A stretch of DNA of 64,000 nt from Heterodera schachtii (GCA_023374025.1 SIJG01000037.1:1112211-1176210), one strand, 5' to 3'; positions 16,932 to 29,988 are shown, counted from the stretch's first letter. Program-made: numbers and translations. The notes: generated by a model not told the origin, from the letters alone.

Positions 16932-17774
16932 ATGGAGACTGAACCCATAGAATCAACAGCGGCAACCGCTGAACCAAACGTCGTTGACACTGATCAACAT
17001 GGCAACGCAGAACTTCGAGAGCGCTTTCTTCGTTTCCTTCAGTTGTTGCCGGGCAGATCAGTGGATGTGAAACTGTATGGTGACATTCAAGTTGGTGGCA
17101 AATTTGTTGCGGCGGAGCCAAGCAGTTTCGAGTGGGTTTTAATTCGAAATTGGAAGTCTAAGAATCTAGTTCTTGTTGGTTTTCACAATCTCAATAAAAT
17201 TTGCTTAAAACAAATATTGGTTATCTAAATCGACTCACAGCATTTTTTTTTTAAAATTGGGACGCATAAAATGTTAATGGGAAACACAAAAGGCTTTGGA
17301 ACGTACAGTGTACTAGGATATGGGACGCATAAAACCGACAACAATCTTCATTCTAATTTTGTTTTGGTACTTTTGGGTTTGGGTCGTAAATGCCACAATT
17401 TGAGACTAAAATTTCTTCAAATGGATCTGCGCCATGTTTTTTTTTTTGGAATCTTCGCGCCTAAGGAACTCGCGCAAATAGGAGGAGTGTCCTTTGTTTT
17501 GTTTTTTAAATTCAAATCTAGGCCCAAAACCGAAAAGTACCTTTGTTTTTATACCAATCATCATAAAACCTTTATTACAATACTCAAAATTCAATTTTTC
17601 AGGTATTATCTTGTCGACGACTTGAAAACTCCAATGGGTGTAATTGAACATGCTGCGCTGCGCATGCGAGACACAATGTTTTTGGAAATACCATTGAATG
17701 AAGGCGAAGAAAATGAGGAAACGATCAAAGAAATGATTGGGAAAATTGAAGAGGAACAGCCAAAAGCGCAATAA
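16932..17774 (+). CDS. Gemin7-like, SMN complex component
   Basis: Gemin7 is an Sm-fold member of the SMN complex that assembles snRNP cores. Two exons, 16932-17131 and 17603-17774, joined through donor GTGGGT, give 123 residues. Seen: an acidic N-terminus (METEPIESTAATAEP), the helix ELRERFLRFLQLLPGR, then Sm-like strands SVDVKLYGDIQVGGKF, YYLVDDLKTPMGVIEHAALR and DTMFLEIPL, which follow the Gemin7 order (helix, 'TLHEGV', 'QTPIGVQAEALLR'). A glutamate-rich tail ends the protein. The acceptor TTAATTAG stands directly before the ATG. The long open frame across the intron (17271 on) is not coding by comparison. Confidence 0.75.
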
Positions 17775-18368
17775 ATGTTTATTCATTTTGTTCGTTACTT
17801 TTTTTTGAATGCAGATTTTTTTTCATATTTCTTTTTCTGTTTTTATTGTTGAAAACAAGCAATTTATCATCTATCGGTCTATGGCAAGTATTGCTTTAAA
17901 AAATGCGATTCTAAGATCACAACTTTTTGTGAGATGACAAATTGCTTAGCATTCGCTTAGAGAAAGATTCTCCTTTGCAGAAACTTTTTTCAGATAACAA
18001 AATTTGTTCAGTTTGATTGGGTATGAAGCGAGTTATGGCTGATTCACCAGAATAAAAAAAATACAAAAAAGTCAATTACCAGTATAATTTTGAATTAGCG
18101 CGCTAAAATTACGCTTATTTGGCGTTTTGAGCAAGTTTGTCTAACACTAGGCTTGACCCATAGTGGAAGAAAAAGAGAGAGAAAGCGAGAAATACTGTGT
18201 TAAAGCGAGTGAAGCAGAGAATACATAGAAAAGGAATAAGTGAAAAATTATTTTTCTCTGAACATAGGTAATGAAAGATTTTTGCAGAAACGCAAAATTC
18301 ATTCTCTTTTCAAAATTGTAATCAAAATTTAATTTCAAAAAAAAGTCATTCATTTTCAGCCGTTAAAA
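17775..18368. other. Intergenic region before iPGM
   Basis: No gene seen. It holds a purine-rich patch near 18168-18190 (GAAGAAAAAGAGAGAGAAAG) and ends in the acceptor CATTTTCAG at 18352-18360, eight bases upstream of the iPGM ATG, which I read as a trans-splice site. Confidence 0.4.
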
Positions 18369-21300
18369 ATGAGTAATAATTGCACAGTGAAAAACAAATG
18401 TGTGCTGATTGTTATTGACGGATGGGGTCTCTCCGATCAGAATCATGGCAATGCCATTGCAAATGCGAACACACCAGTGATGGACCAACTTTGTTCCGGC
18501 AATTGGCAACAGTTGGAAGCGCATGGTGAACATGTTGGACTTGAAGAGGGTCTTATGGGCAATTCCGAAGTTGGCCATCTGAACATCGGAGCGGGTCGCG
18601 TGATTTACCAGGTTTTTTTTTTTAGATTTTTGTAATCGGAGCCATTTCCGAATCCCTATCCAGAAACATAAAAACGCTAGGCAACACCATTGCTGTTCAA
18701 TTGTGTCTACATTTGTTTTCCAAAAATTTACAAATGCCACTTTCCTATTAACACACAAATTTCAATTAAATATTCACAGCCTCATTCATAATTTTTCCGT
18801 TTAGGATATTCTTCGCATCAATTTGGCAGTGCGCAAGAATAAACTGATTGAGAACAAAGAAGTTATCGGTGCCGCAGAAAGAGCAATCAAAGGCAACGGA
18901 CGACTCCATTTGTTGGGTTTGGTGAGTTAGGATTTCCCAAAACTTTTTATTGGTACAAATACAAAAATTTTCAGATCAGTGACGGCGGAGTTCACTCCCA
19001 CATTCAGCATTTGTTTGGCCTTTTGCGTGCCTTCAAACATTTGAAAGTGCCAAAAGTTTTTGTCCACTTTTTTGGCGACGGCCGTGACACATCGCCAACC
19101 AGTGGAGGTTAAATAAAACTCAATTTAACAAATCTGAAATTTTTATACTCCCGCATTTTTAGCCGGCTATTTGCAACAACTGCTTGACTTCTTAAGTGTC
19201 GAAGAATATGGCGAATTGGCAACCATTGTTGGTCGTTATTATGCCATGGACCGTGACAACCGATGGGAGCGAATTAAGGCACTCATTTTCAAAAAAATAT
19301 CGTTTTTTTTGCATTTCCATTTCCATTTTTTCTAAAGGTTGCCTACGAGGCATTGGTTGCCGGAGAGGGCGAAAAATGCGAACCGGCGAATGCTGTACAA
19401 TTGGTGAACGAGCGCTACGCAAACCAACAGACTGACGAATTTCTGACGCCCATCGTGTTTGCGGACGAAGCGCGTGTGAAAGGTATGAAAAAAAATTGCT
19501 GCTTTTATCCACTTGAATTTTAGGGGGGGGGGGTAAATTTTTTCAAGCAAAAAACGATATGAAGACTTTTTGGTTTGGAAAAACGAACACATTCATAATC
19601 AACGACCATAAAAACATGTACCATTTTTCAAAAATAAATAGGAAATAAATAAATAAAACCAAAAGGATGTACCAATTTTTTAGAAAATAAAAATTGCTCC
19701 CTACACCCAAAAAAGCAAAACGCCGAAAAAAAAATTTTTTTTTTGTGCTCGGCCTTTTTGCTGTACCGGTTCTAAAGAATGCTTATTGTTAGTCATTCCT
19801 TTTCAATCACAATTTACAATTTCAGACAATGACACATTGGTCTTTTTCAATTATCGTGCTGATCGGATGCGCGAGATTAACAAGTGCATGGGTGGTCTGC
19901 AAAACTTGCAGGATTTGGGCACCAATGTTGCACTGCCGAACGGACTGCACATCAAAACGATGACACAGTACAACGCGGAGGTATTATTCAACTGTATATG
20001 GAGATAAAAATTAAGGAGCAGGGAAAATTAGTTATTTTCCACAACTTTTGAATTTTTTTTAAAATTTTCCGAGAGGTTTTTTAAAACGACTATTTTCGGG
20101 GGTCGGGAATTAATTAATTTTGGGCAAACAAAAATTCTTAAAAAATCAATTGTATTACCCCTTCAATTTTAGTTTCCATTCCCCATTCTGTTCCCTCCGG
20201 TGACGCATAAAAATGTGCTCGCTGAATGGCTCAGTGTTCAGCAAGTGTCTCAATTCCATTGTGCAGGTTCGAATTTATCATTTTAAATTATTTTTAACAA
20301 AATTTTTAGAGTCCGAAAAGTATGCCCATGTGACTTTCTTTTTCAACGGTGGACGAGAAGTGCAATTTGAGGGTGAAGAACGCGAGTTGGTCCCATCGCC
20401 GCAGGTTGCCACTTATGACCTGAAGCCGGAGATGAATTGTGAAGGCATTGCGGACAAAGTACGAAACGGGTCAATAACGTTCAGGGACGGTCTTCGGGAT
20501 TGATTCGTTGAAGAAAAAAACGAGATTGGTTAAACAACACATTTCCAATCGGGTACCCCCCCCCAAGCCTCGAAAAAATTTTTTTTTTTTTATGGAAGAA
20601 CGACAATTTTTAGAAAGTAAAAAAAACATGTTTTGGCATTCCAATTTCTACTATTTTTAGGTGGTCAAACAAGTGGAATTAGGCAAGCACCCGTTCATCA
20701 TGTGCAATTTTGCATCACCCGACATGGTTGGTCATACCGGGCAATATGCGCCGACGGTGACGGCGTGTGAAGCGACAGGTATAATCACATTTTTGTTTAT
20801 CCCATTTTTTGATTTTAATTATCCATTATCCACTAATTGTATTTGTATAAGATGTGGCAATTGGACGCATTTTTGAGGCATGCAAAAGTCACGGTTATGT
20901 GCTGTTGGTGACGGCGGACCATGGGAATGCGGAGAAAATGATCGCGGATGATGGCGTTGGTCGACACACGGCACACACATGCTACAAGGGTCAGTCTTAT
21001 TGAACTGAATTGACGCATTAACTGTAAAAGCTTGGCAAAACTACCGCTTTCCCAATACAAAAAAAAAAAAAATTTCTTACAAAAAATTTTCCGCTTTCCT
21101 TTTATGGATTCTAAAAGCCCGGCCTGCTTCACGGGTTAATGGCAGGGCATGTAATGGCAAAACAACAAATCATACAGTAAATGTACAATTTCGATAATAA
21201 AAAATTGAAAAAAATTCTCGATGACACACTTCGCTTGTAACACACACATTCATAAAAAAAACAAATTAATTGGACCGTTTAAGGTTAGCCCACACAAATT

Positions 21301-21512
21301 TTGAACACTAATTCCATTTTTTGCGTTTTTCAGTCCCGTTCACTTGCTCTTCCACCGCACACTCCTTCAAAAGTGCGCCGCCCACCACTGAGGAGGGTGC
21401 GCCCCGGGCGCGGGCATTGCGCGACGTGGCCCCGACTGTGCTTTACCTTATGGGACTGCCAATGCCGGCGGAGATGGACGGTCAGAACTTATTGGAAGAA
21501 GCTGCCCATTGA
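18369..21512 (+). CDS. ipgm-1: Cofactor-independent phosphoglycerate mutase
   Basis: Interconverts 3- and 2-phosphoglycerate in glycolysis without 2,3-bisphosphoglycerate, using two metal ions and a phosphoserine. Nematodes use this form and mammals the unrelated dependent form. Eleven exons: 18369-18611, 18805-18921, 18975-19107, 19163-19278, 19338-19482, 19826-19980, 20173-20266, 20310-20458, 20661-20778, 20852-20989, 21334-21512; 528 residues. Seen: IVIDGWG (metal Asp), [15 protein letters not shown] (catalytic Ser), [74 protein letters not shown] and HTAHTC, so all metal and substrate sites are intact. Intron 4 appears to use a GC donor (AAG|GC at 19279), the only one in the gene. Start chosen at the ATG eight bases after the acceptor. 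Confidence 0.97.
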
Positions 21513-21885
21513 GAGGAGTCAATGGAAACGGCGTCGATTTCTCTGAGAGATTAGCCCTAATGAGGAGAGAGGCAAATTAAATAATTATTAGGACGATTTT
21601 CACTTTTTTTTTCTCTTGTGTTGTTAGAATTGATGTTCTATCATGGACTCTGATTAGTTTATTATAATTCACTCTTTGACCAATTTCATTTTGTCCTTTG
21701 TTTTGGCCGGTAAGACTTTTTTATTTGTTTTGAATAAATTGATAAATATTTACATTTCCATTTTTGTTGTTGTTGTTGCATACGTTTTTCATAACATTTC
21801 GTTTCTTATTTTTATTTTATTTTTTTTATTGGCATCATTTTTCCCAATTTATTGTCTGTCATACTCCAAATCGAAGTGAACCATA

Positions 21886-22983
21886 ATGGCACATTTTATG
21901 CTCGGCATACGCACTGACAACTGGGTGATTTTGGCTGCTGATACCACCCACTTTCTCAGTGGCGCGATCAAAATATCGGAATGTGAGTCCATGATGTTCA
22001 ATAATAATAATAATCCATGGTTGATTAAAGAAATTGTTTTGTAAAATGATTTCTATTTCTCCACTTGTTAAGCACACCAAAAAGAGTACAAGCTGGGCCC
22101 TTTGACCTCCATGGTGTGCTTTGGCGAAGCCGGTGACGTGGACTCGTTCGCAAACTGGGCAAAGGCCAACTGCGACCTGTACAGTCGTCGAAATGGTGGA
22201 CATTTTTTTTTGTTTCATCCAATTTTTTTGGACAAAAAGCCCTTCGCAGAATTTATAGGGTTTTTATTGCACCCTTTTATAGTCCCATAAAAAGTGTATC
22301 AAAAAATCGTGGCAATGAGTCGGCACGAAAAGCCCTCCTAACACAACGCAGAATCGGAAACTTTTTCCATTTTTATTGGATAATCAGGGAAATGTTGACA
22401 TTCTTTGACCATTTTTGTACAATATTTATTCCATTCAATTAGGTTCGGTTTTAATAACTTCTGATCAATCACATAGGTTATGAATTACGGCCCAAGGAGG
22501 TGCACCATTGGCTGAGAAAAAACATGGCAGACAATTTGCGCTCGGAGGACATGTGGCGCGTCAATGCAATCATCGGCGGCTTTGATTCAACGGACAAGAA
22601 AGCGTATCTCACCATGATTGATTATCTTGCGACAAATATTCCTCCCCAAGTAGAGAGAGACCCCTTTCAAACTACGGAGTTTTTTGTGATAGAAAAAATT
22701 TCACATTTTTAGAATTTCATCTTCTACGGCTTTCCTGGTGCATTTGCTTACTCCATCATGGACAGTTTCTACCGTCCAGGTGTTATTTTTTTTAAATTTA
22801 AATTGATGGCGTTATTTTATTTGATTTTCAGACCTAACTGAACAGGAAGGATTGGAATTGGTGCAGCGCATGATTGACCAGGTGAAGCGTCGTGCGATGA
22901 TGGACCTTGCCGAGTACCGCGTGGTTGTGATCAATTCGAAAAGTTCGCGCACCATTGCTGGGCTGAAGCCAAAAGCGGCATGA
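21886..22983 (+). CDS. pbs-4: Proteasome subunit beta type-2 (beta-4 position)
   Basis: Non-catalytic beta subunit of the 20S core. Exons 21886-21982, 22073-22195, 22477-22649, 22713-22779 and 22832-22983 are in phase; 203 residues (human PSMB2 201). Seen: MAHFMLGIRTDNWVILAADT with no catalytic threonine, CFGEAGDVDSFANW, NGYELRPKEVHHWLRKN, LADNLR-like ADNLRSEDMW, NAIIGGFDS, YGFPGAFAYSIMDSFYRP, and a C-terminal helix QEGLELVQRMIDQVKRR. It follows iPGM by 373 bases on the same strand. Confidence 0.95.
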
Positions 22984-23783
22984 GAAAATGATGCGTAATG
23001 TTCAACATCGACATTTAATTGTGGATCATGATCATTTATTGCCTACTTTTTTTTGTCTTGATTTATTGGTTTGATCATGTTTGCTTGTTATACATACATA
23101 CATTTGAAAAAACAAAACCACAAAGAGTGGGAGACACAATTTCAAGTTTTCTCATTTAATCTGCAAATTGACAAGTGACTTTACTCTTTTTTAAATTAGG
23201 TATACCAGAAAGGATTTTGACACAATTCTCGCCCGTAATAATTTATTAATTTGGTTTCGTTGAAAGTCGTGAAAATATGTTTATAGGGGTTTTCGAGGTC
23301 GCTGCTGATCACCGAATTGACTTTTTTGTGAAACTGTCAAAATTTGTAGACAATTTAAACTTTTGTATGTCCATAATTAAGGGGATTTCCCGACAAAATG
23401 ATCGGCCACCTTGTCAATTGAAAGGAATGCAATTCATAGAATAGTTGGGACTCAATCGGCCGGCCATTGCTTTCATTAAAAAAAACAAGATTTGGCGGTA
23501 AATAATCATTTAAATTTAAATTATTCAAAAACTTTTTTTTTGTGGTCGGCATTTACATAAAGTGTTGAGCCGATGCAGAGCAGCGTCATATTAACTTTAG
23601 CTCTATTCCAACAGTTACAGTTTACGCGTTTATCATTGTTTAAAGCTTAAAGTATTTAGAATTTTATAGTATTATTTTGGGTTAAAGACAGACAAAGGTC
23701 ATTTGATTGAACGCGTAAATTGTAACAGAGACAGAGTCTCTAATTGCTTTCTTGCTTCATTTTCCTTTTTTAGAAATAATAAA
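22984..23783. other. Intergenic region between PSMB2 and Zwilch
   Basis: About 800 bases without a supportable gene. TTTTTTAG at 23767-23773 followed by AAATAATAAAATG looks like the trans-splice acceptor of the Zwilch gene. Confidence 0.4.
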
Positions 23784-26700
23784 ATGATAAATATTGCACA
23801 ATTGACGAAAACTGATGATGTTACGCTTTTGGTATAAAATGCTTTTCAAAAGGTTTTCACTAAAACATTGCTATTTTAGAAGGGTCGCTACAGAGTTCGG
23901 CTGATTGATTCGGAATTGGTCCCGCTTTGTTATGAACATTACATTGGTGCCAAAGTGATCGTCATCGATTTGCCGGAGGCTGAAGTTTGTTGGATGTGTT
24001 ACCTTATACATTGCTTTCATTTTTGCGAGACCTCCCAAATGATTGGTAGTCATTCATCCTGACCCCCACCCCGGGAAACAAATTTTCATTGGACTCACAA
24101 AACTCAAATAGGCACATAAAATGCAATAACAAACAACAGCAACCATGGAAGTACTTTTTCCTCTCCAAGAATTTTGGGGAAAATGTGACCGAGAGTTGGA
24201 AATGTGGCCGGGGTGGGAGTAACGGGACACAAAGACACCGTTTTACCGGCCGAGTTTTTCAGTCCCCCCCCCCAAATCCCGTTAAATTCCACCGTGGATC
24301 ACGCTTCAATTGAATTTATATCATTTTACCATCTTAGGGATACGAGGCGACGGCTGCCAAAGCGTACGAACGCTTTCGTGCCATGGCAATGACAGCCAAA
24401 GTGGAGGACGAATTGTGCGATGAAAACAAGGAGAATTTGCCGTCCGATTGCACGCTCGTTGGTGACCCGCTCAAAGTGACATTTTTGTCCATTGAAAAGT
24501 TGGACGCGGTGGCTGCAGCGAACAAGTCACGCTTCGATTCTGGCCATGAACTCATTGAAATTGGCGGCATTTCGGCAATTGACTTCCACTTGATCCCACC
24601 ATCAGAAGCGCATGGCCTTATCAATGAGTAATAAAGGCAAAGACACTTTATAGGGGGGGGGGAGGGCAATGTAAATGTGCAATTTTTTTGATTTTTTTAA
24701 ATTATAATGGTCGAAATAAATAACATGCCCATTGTCAGCAACTATGAAAACGTAAAGCAGTTTTTAAAAATATTCAAATCGAATGGTTTCCTGTGACTTT
24801 TCATCGAAAAATGTCGAAAATATACAACAACAAAAAAATGTTTGGCTTTTGTGTCCCTTTTTTCATGAAAGACTTCGATTTCGTACATTTTTTTAAACAA
24901 TTATCGTTTCATCCAATTTCTCTTGGGTTAAGCTAACCACTAATAATTTTGCGTCTTTAAGGTTTGCTGAGCAGCAATTTTTCTCTGCCGAACTTGCCCA
25001 ACATGCGGTTGTCCTTTTCTGTGAAGCAACGCAAGCGCAACCTGTCCTTTTGCTGGGCCGTCGTAACAACGGCAAACAATTGATGACCATGCGGGCATTA
25101 TATTTTGGTCATTTCTTATACATTTTTAATTGAAATTCGAATTGAACAAAATAATGAATAACGCAAAAGTCTCGGCATTCATTGAGTGGCACTAAATTTT
25201 GCACCCTTTTTCAGACAATTTCCATGCCTCCATTGACAAATTGAATGCCCTCAGTGCGGAGATGTTGCACAAATTTCCGCTGCGCAAAATGTGCTGTCGT
25301 TGTCGCTTCAATGTGCTCACCAATTTGATGCTGATCGAACGGGACAAAAAGGAGGACGGCAATTTTGTGCCCGCACTTTTCACCATCGACGTGGAATGGA
25401 ACCCGGACAAACGCTTCACGGGCACCACCAGCAGCAACAGCAGCAGCGGGGTGGTCGGCACGACGGACAATTTGAAGAGGGCGGCACAACAGCCGGCGCC
25501 CGTCCATTACCTGCAAATGCCACCGAACAATGCGACCGCCGTTGTGGTGAGCGGAATGAATTTGCTGGTTTTATGGGTCGTTGACTGCGAATCCGGCATC
25601 CACTTTTGCCAATTTTCCGAGTCCTGATCAGAGTTCAATAAGGGATGTTCAAAATTTGGGTTTAGAGGCTCGGAATTTGTGGAAATGATTTGTTGTTACA
25701 GCGACCCGAAAATAACCCATGAGTAATGTTTTCACAATCAATTTTTTCATTTTTTTTACAGAAATTCAAGCCTGGCTGGATGGACGGACGGGTGTTTCTC
25801 ACTGATCGGCTCAACGAGTTGCGCTATTTGGCCAAATTGGCCACCCATCTCAAGGCTGGCACGTTGCCAACATGGCCATTCAAAAACGACGACCAAAAGC
25901 AGCAGGAACAACAACAGCAGCAGCAGGCCGAAGTGATCAAACGAGCGCGACAAATGATCGAAAGTGCCAAGGAGAAGATGGACGCCCAACCGTTGTACCC
26001 ATTCGATTTCACGGATCGCCTTTGGGACGTGCTGAAGTCGGCCAAGTCCATTGACGCGTTGCGCTGTGTGTTCCAACAAATCTATGACCAGCTGCAGACG
26101 GGCGAATTCCGTGTGCTTGTGGAGGGCAACAAAGTGTCGTCGTTGGCCAAAATGTTGCGCATTCGGAACCCGGACGAAATCATTTTTCCCCGCCTCGAGC
26201 CAATGACATGTCTTCAACTGCTCATCGAGGTGCGGTTTTTGATGTTGTGCATATTATGTTTTGTTTTATAAACATGCAGATTGGCGTTGACCGTTTCAGC
26301 GGTGAGCTCACCCATCGATTTTTGACCGATGGCTTTCTGCCGAACACCATCGACTTGGAGCCGTTCTTTCGCCATTCATCGGCGTCGCTTGAGGATCGCA
26401 TTGAGCGACTGATTCCACTGCATTTGGCACTCCAATCAATGGTGGGAGTGGCATTTTAAACAATCGTTGGCACCAATTTTATCGTAAACGCCCACGATCA
26501 TTAAGATAATGATTGAACTCTATGTGAAGTTGCCGCCGCATGAGAAGACGAACACGGCAAAGTGATGAAATTTTTATTTTGCCTCCTCTTACCCCCGCCT
26601 ATATGAATAGGGACAGGACAGGCTTTTTTCAGGGTCCGGGTTTGGGAATTGTACTTTTTTTTCGAAAAATGCAACATGACTAGACTTAATTTAACCCGGA

Positions 26701-27350
26701 ATATCCTGTCCTGCCCAGGTCCATCTCGGAAATCTGGGTTCGGATTTTCTCAAAAGTCCAATCTCGTATTACATTTTAGGTATTTATTTCTTTTTAATCC
26801 AATTTTTTTGCAGGAAACTCTTGTCCCATTTCACTGTTCTGGACGGGAAGCAATGTGTTTGAGAAGGAATTTGTGTACAAAACCAACATGGAGGACATCC
26901 GTTTTGACAAATTGAAGTAAGTAAATGCTGTTTGTTGTTGCACTTAATATTGTCTCATATTCAAATAAAATTTTGTTTTTTCCCCAATTAATTCCGCGTT
27001 TTTTTTCCAGCGGTACGCTGTCCAATTGGGTGTTGGAGCGCGACTTTGACAAATGCATTCGTCCCGGCGTGTTGAGCAAAGGCGGCGCCGTGTCGGACAT
27101 TGTGCACATCGCCAAGCATTTGGGTGTCCGTCACTTTTCGCCTTTTGGCACGGATTGTGTGGCGCCGCCGGCGGTGAATACGTCAACGATCAAATCCGAG
27201 CTGACGACGTCACTTTCGCCCGTGAGCGGCGGCTCTTCGCCACTGATCAAAGAGGAGGGAAATAATGCGAAACAGCAACAGCAGCAGATGACCCGTTTTG
27301 AATGTGCTTATCTTGTAATGAACAGCCAACCGAGCACACTGTTCGCTTGA
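23784..27350 (+). CDS. zwl-1: Zwilch, kinetochore RZZ complex subunit
   Basis: Part of the Rod-Zwilch-ZW10 complex that recruits dynein and checkpoint proteins to kinetochores. Exons read: 23784-23831, 23880-23984, 24338-24627, 24962-25107, 25215-25546, 25762-26229, 26280-26441, 26506-26561, 26814-26916, 27011-27350. Seen: an N-terminal beta region (KGRYRVRLIDSELVPL, VGDPLKVTFLSI), a central strand FTIDVEWNPDKRFTG corresponding to human 'ALDISWSPV', the helix LTDRLNELRYLAKLATHL, a Q-rich insert, DFTDRLWDVLKSAKS, and LLIEIGVDRFSGELTHRFL matching 'LLEIGLDKLKKDY'. The C-terminus carries a species-specific poly-S/Q linker. The junction between the exons ending 26561 and starting 26814 does not keep phase; a small exon or a one-base error is missing there. 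Assignment rests on ordered motifs and length (about 600 residues). Confidence 0.8.
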
Positions 27351-27689
27351 AATCATTTTTAATTCATAAATAAGATGCTTAATATTAAATATATATTGTC
27401 TTATTTGTCATTTAGAGAATAAATTAAATTATTGAGTTGTCCATTTCTTTTATCTTTTAATATTCAAAAAGTGCGACTCCACCTCAAATGGTAATTTTTA
27501 AGTTGGACTCGATTCCATTAATGAGTCTTACATTAGTCGTGTTTACTACTAGAGCACCCAAATCTCAAATTTGCGGACCCAATTATAGGATTAATTTTCG
27601 AAATCCCGCAATTTACAAAAAAAAATACGAGATTGCAGACTTGGACCCTGCAAATCCCACGCCGGGCTCTATTTAATATTAATTTGAAA

Positions 27690-27860
27690 TCAAAGGCGCA
27701 AGATTTTCGTATCGCTTTATACTATGCATAGCAAAAGATTGGTCTGAATAAGTGAAACAAATAAGCAATTGTAATTTGTGGTACAGCAGCAGTCGATTCG
27801 AATCCGAATAAAATGTCAGTAATAAAACATTTATTGGAATTTTGAACAAAACATGGCTAG
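27690..27860. repeat. Direct repeat, left copy
   Basis: Contains TATCGCTTTATACTATGCAT, AGCAAAAGAT, GTACAGCAG and ATTCGAATCCGAATAAAATG. The same order occurs at 29745-29881, about 2.05 kb away in the same orientation, with substitutions and small gaps. The pair brackets the repeat-rich block. Confidence 0.75.
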
Positions 27861-27902
27861 AGACCGTCAAATGCCATAAACGAACAAAAAAAAACACAGA
27901 AT

Positions 27903-28850
27903 TTGAGATCCTATTGTTTACAGAAACAAAACAAAAAAAAACATCGGATCAACAGAAAAAACAAAAATTGGAGATCGGGCAATTCCTCCTATTCCTCAAT
28001 TGATCTGTCCAGCGACCGGCAGCGGCACCAAAAAAAGTTCGAGTTGCGCACCATTGTAAATGTGTATCGGCCCACCACCGATGATGATCAAATTGTTTGG
28101 CAAAAACTGCCCTAAATGAAAAAAAACCTATAAAGGCACACCAGTAGCTTAACAACCACCAAAAGAGAAATTGTCGTGTTTCAGGCCACCGGGAGTTCAG
28201 GAAAATAGGCTAAAACATAAAAATTGGAGCCCTACATCGGAAAATGGACAGAAAACCGCAAAAAAAAAAAACATGGAGATCAACCACAAAAAAAACATGG
28301 AGATCAACCACACAAAAAAAACATACATGGAGATTCCGAACTGTCTTGGCACATCAGACGAGTTCGCCACCAGGCGGCGGCACACGAACGAGAATGAGAA
28401 TAGCACCACGGTGGACATTACTTCCAACGATCACGAGATTGTTCGGCAATTGGTGATCTAAATGCAAAAATTATGACTTTCTATCAGAAACGTCGGAGAC
28501 GAACGAATAAAAGAAAGGCAACTTTGTAAAGGTGAAGAGAATTTAAATAATTTTAACAAAATCCTTTAAAATTTAGTCAATTTCGTTCAAAAAAACTTAC
28601 GAAATTCAATACAAGCTGGAGAATCGCAGCATTGTGAATGTGAATGGGTCCACCTCCGATGATGACTAAATGATTCGGCAAAATCTGGCCTAAATGAAAA
28701 AGTTCTGACTTTCTATCAGAAAAGTCGGAGACGAAGGAATAAAAGAAAGGCAACTCCGTAAAGGCGAAGAGAATTTAAATAATTTTAATAAAACCCTCTA
28801 AAATTTTAGTCAATTTCGTTCAAAAAACTTACGAAATTGAATATGCTCTA
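27903..28850 (+). pseudogene. Block of decayed, duplicated small reading frames
   Basis: Three related short tails can be read on the plus strand: one ending ELRTIVNVYRPTTDDDQIVW near 28080-28115, one with TTVDITSNDHEIVRQLVI ending at 28461, and one near 28610-28693 with ENRSIVNVNGSTSDDD interrupted by a stop before a QN-like tail. After the second and third lies a duplicated flank (28470-28610 and 28707-28850, GACTTTCTATCAGAAA...GAGAATTTAAATAATTTTAA). The copies have diverged and at least one has an internal stop, so I call them remnants of a duplicated gene end. No known family recognised. Confidence 0.4.
28470..28850. repeat. Tandem duplication of about 235 bp
   Basis: The stretch GACTTTCTATCAGAAAcGTC through AAAGAAAGGCAAC, GAGAATTTAAATAATTTTAA and AGTCAATTTCGTTCAAAAAA appears at 28473-28610 and again at 28709-28848 with few changes; the interval between them carries the third decayed small frame. 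Confidence 0.8.
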
Positions 28851-28859
28851 TTTCATAGT

Positions 28860-29740
28860 TATAAGGCATGTAATTTTTTCGTGATCAGCGACCCTTAATA
28901 CCCCGGGAACACGTTTTTATCACTAAAAATATAAAAAAATTTCTATGGGATGTAAACTGTACAAGTACCGAATTTTTTACCAAACACACCTCCCACATAA
29001 ATATTAAGAATCATACAAAAAAAATTGGAAAATACAGAAAAAAATTTTTAATGAATTTTTCCCGGAAATTGTCCCAAATTTGGCGTTTCAAAATTATAAA
29101 GCATCCTCTACAACTTTTCTTAGAATCGACTTAAAAATCTGAAAAAATTCATGTAAGCATAACTTCTCAGGCTGATCAAAAAGTCAACAGCACCATAGTG
29201 ATCAGAGCACTCCTTCACAAATCAGGGTGATCTGAAAACCATAAATTGGTTTGAAACCGGGAAATTTTCAAAAAAAATTCCTAGGGGGTTGGAAAAATTC
29301 TTTTCACAGAAGTCGAAGTGACGGACAGAAAGAGAACATAATTGGCTACAAGATGCAAAAAACCGCGTGTCTCTGCGGCTTCTCTACGCTGAGATTCCGG
29401 ACTATGAAGTGTAGAAGGACCGGTTTAATAACATTCTCTGATTTATTATTTTCTCGATCACCCTAGTGAAATTCTCAAACTTTCAGCTCATTATCCTCTA
29501 AATATAAAAAATGTAACAGTGTGGTGGAAATTTCGAAATTGGACTCAAATTTTCCGATCCCGCTACGGGATTGGCTCAAAAAATTTTGCGTGACGTAACC
29601 GCGATATTTAGAACTTCGAAAAAATTAAACAAAAAATTTGAATATTAATATAAATTTTGGGGCTTGTGGCATAAATGAAATGAGGGAGGAGTCGACCGAT
29701 TCTGTGATTTGAGTGTTAGAGAAAGGTCGGCGGTTCGAGA
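28860..29740. other. Non-coding stretch with no recognised gene
   Basis: About 880 bases. No reading frame resembles a protein, and no clear structural RNA was seen. Repeated GATCAG/TGATC words occur between 29160 and 29240. Confidence 0.4.
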
Positions 29741-29744
29741 ATCA

Positions 29745-29881
29745 AATGACAGAGTTTTCACATCGCTTTATACTGTACATAGCAAAAGATCGGTAAATTG
29801 TAATTTATGGTACAGCAGGCAATTCGAATCCGAATAAAATGTCAATAATATAATACTTTTTGCGGTTTTGACAAAACATGG
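29745..29881. repeat. Direct repeat, right copy
   Basis: Partner of 27690-27860, including CATCGCTTTATACTGTACAT, AGCAAAAGATCGG, TGGTACAGCAG and ATTCGAATCCGAATAAAATG. It ends about 110 bases from the stop codon of the TOG gene. Confidence 0.75.
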
Positions 29882-29988
29882 GCATAATTTCTAATCAAAT
29901 GAGTAATAAATTAAAAAAGCGGAATAAAAATTGTTTTGATAATGGCACTTTCCCATGTCATTTACAGAGCACCAATTATATGTTTTAT

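Noticed and set aside
17271..17774. Single 167-residue open frame covering the Gemin7 3' exon
   Set aside because: The first two thirds are intron: they lack family similarity, and the donor at 17132 and acceptor at 17602 join the Sm-like fold.
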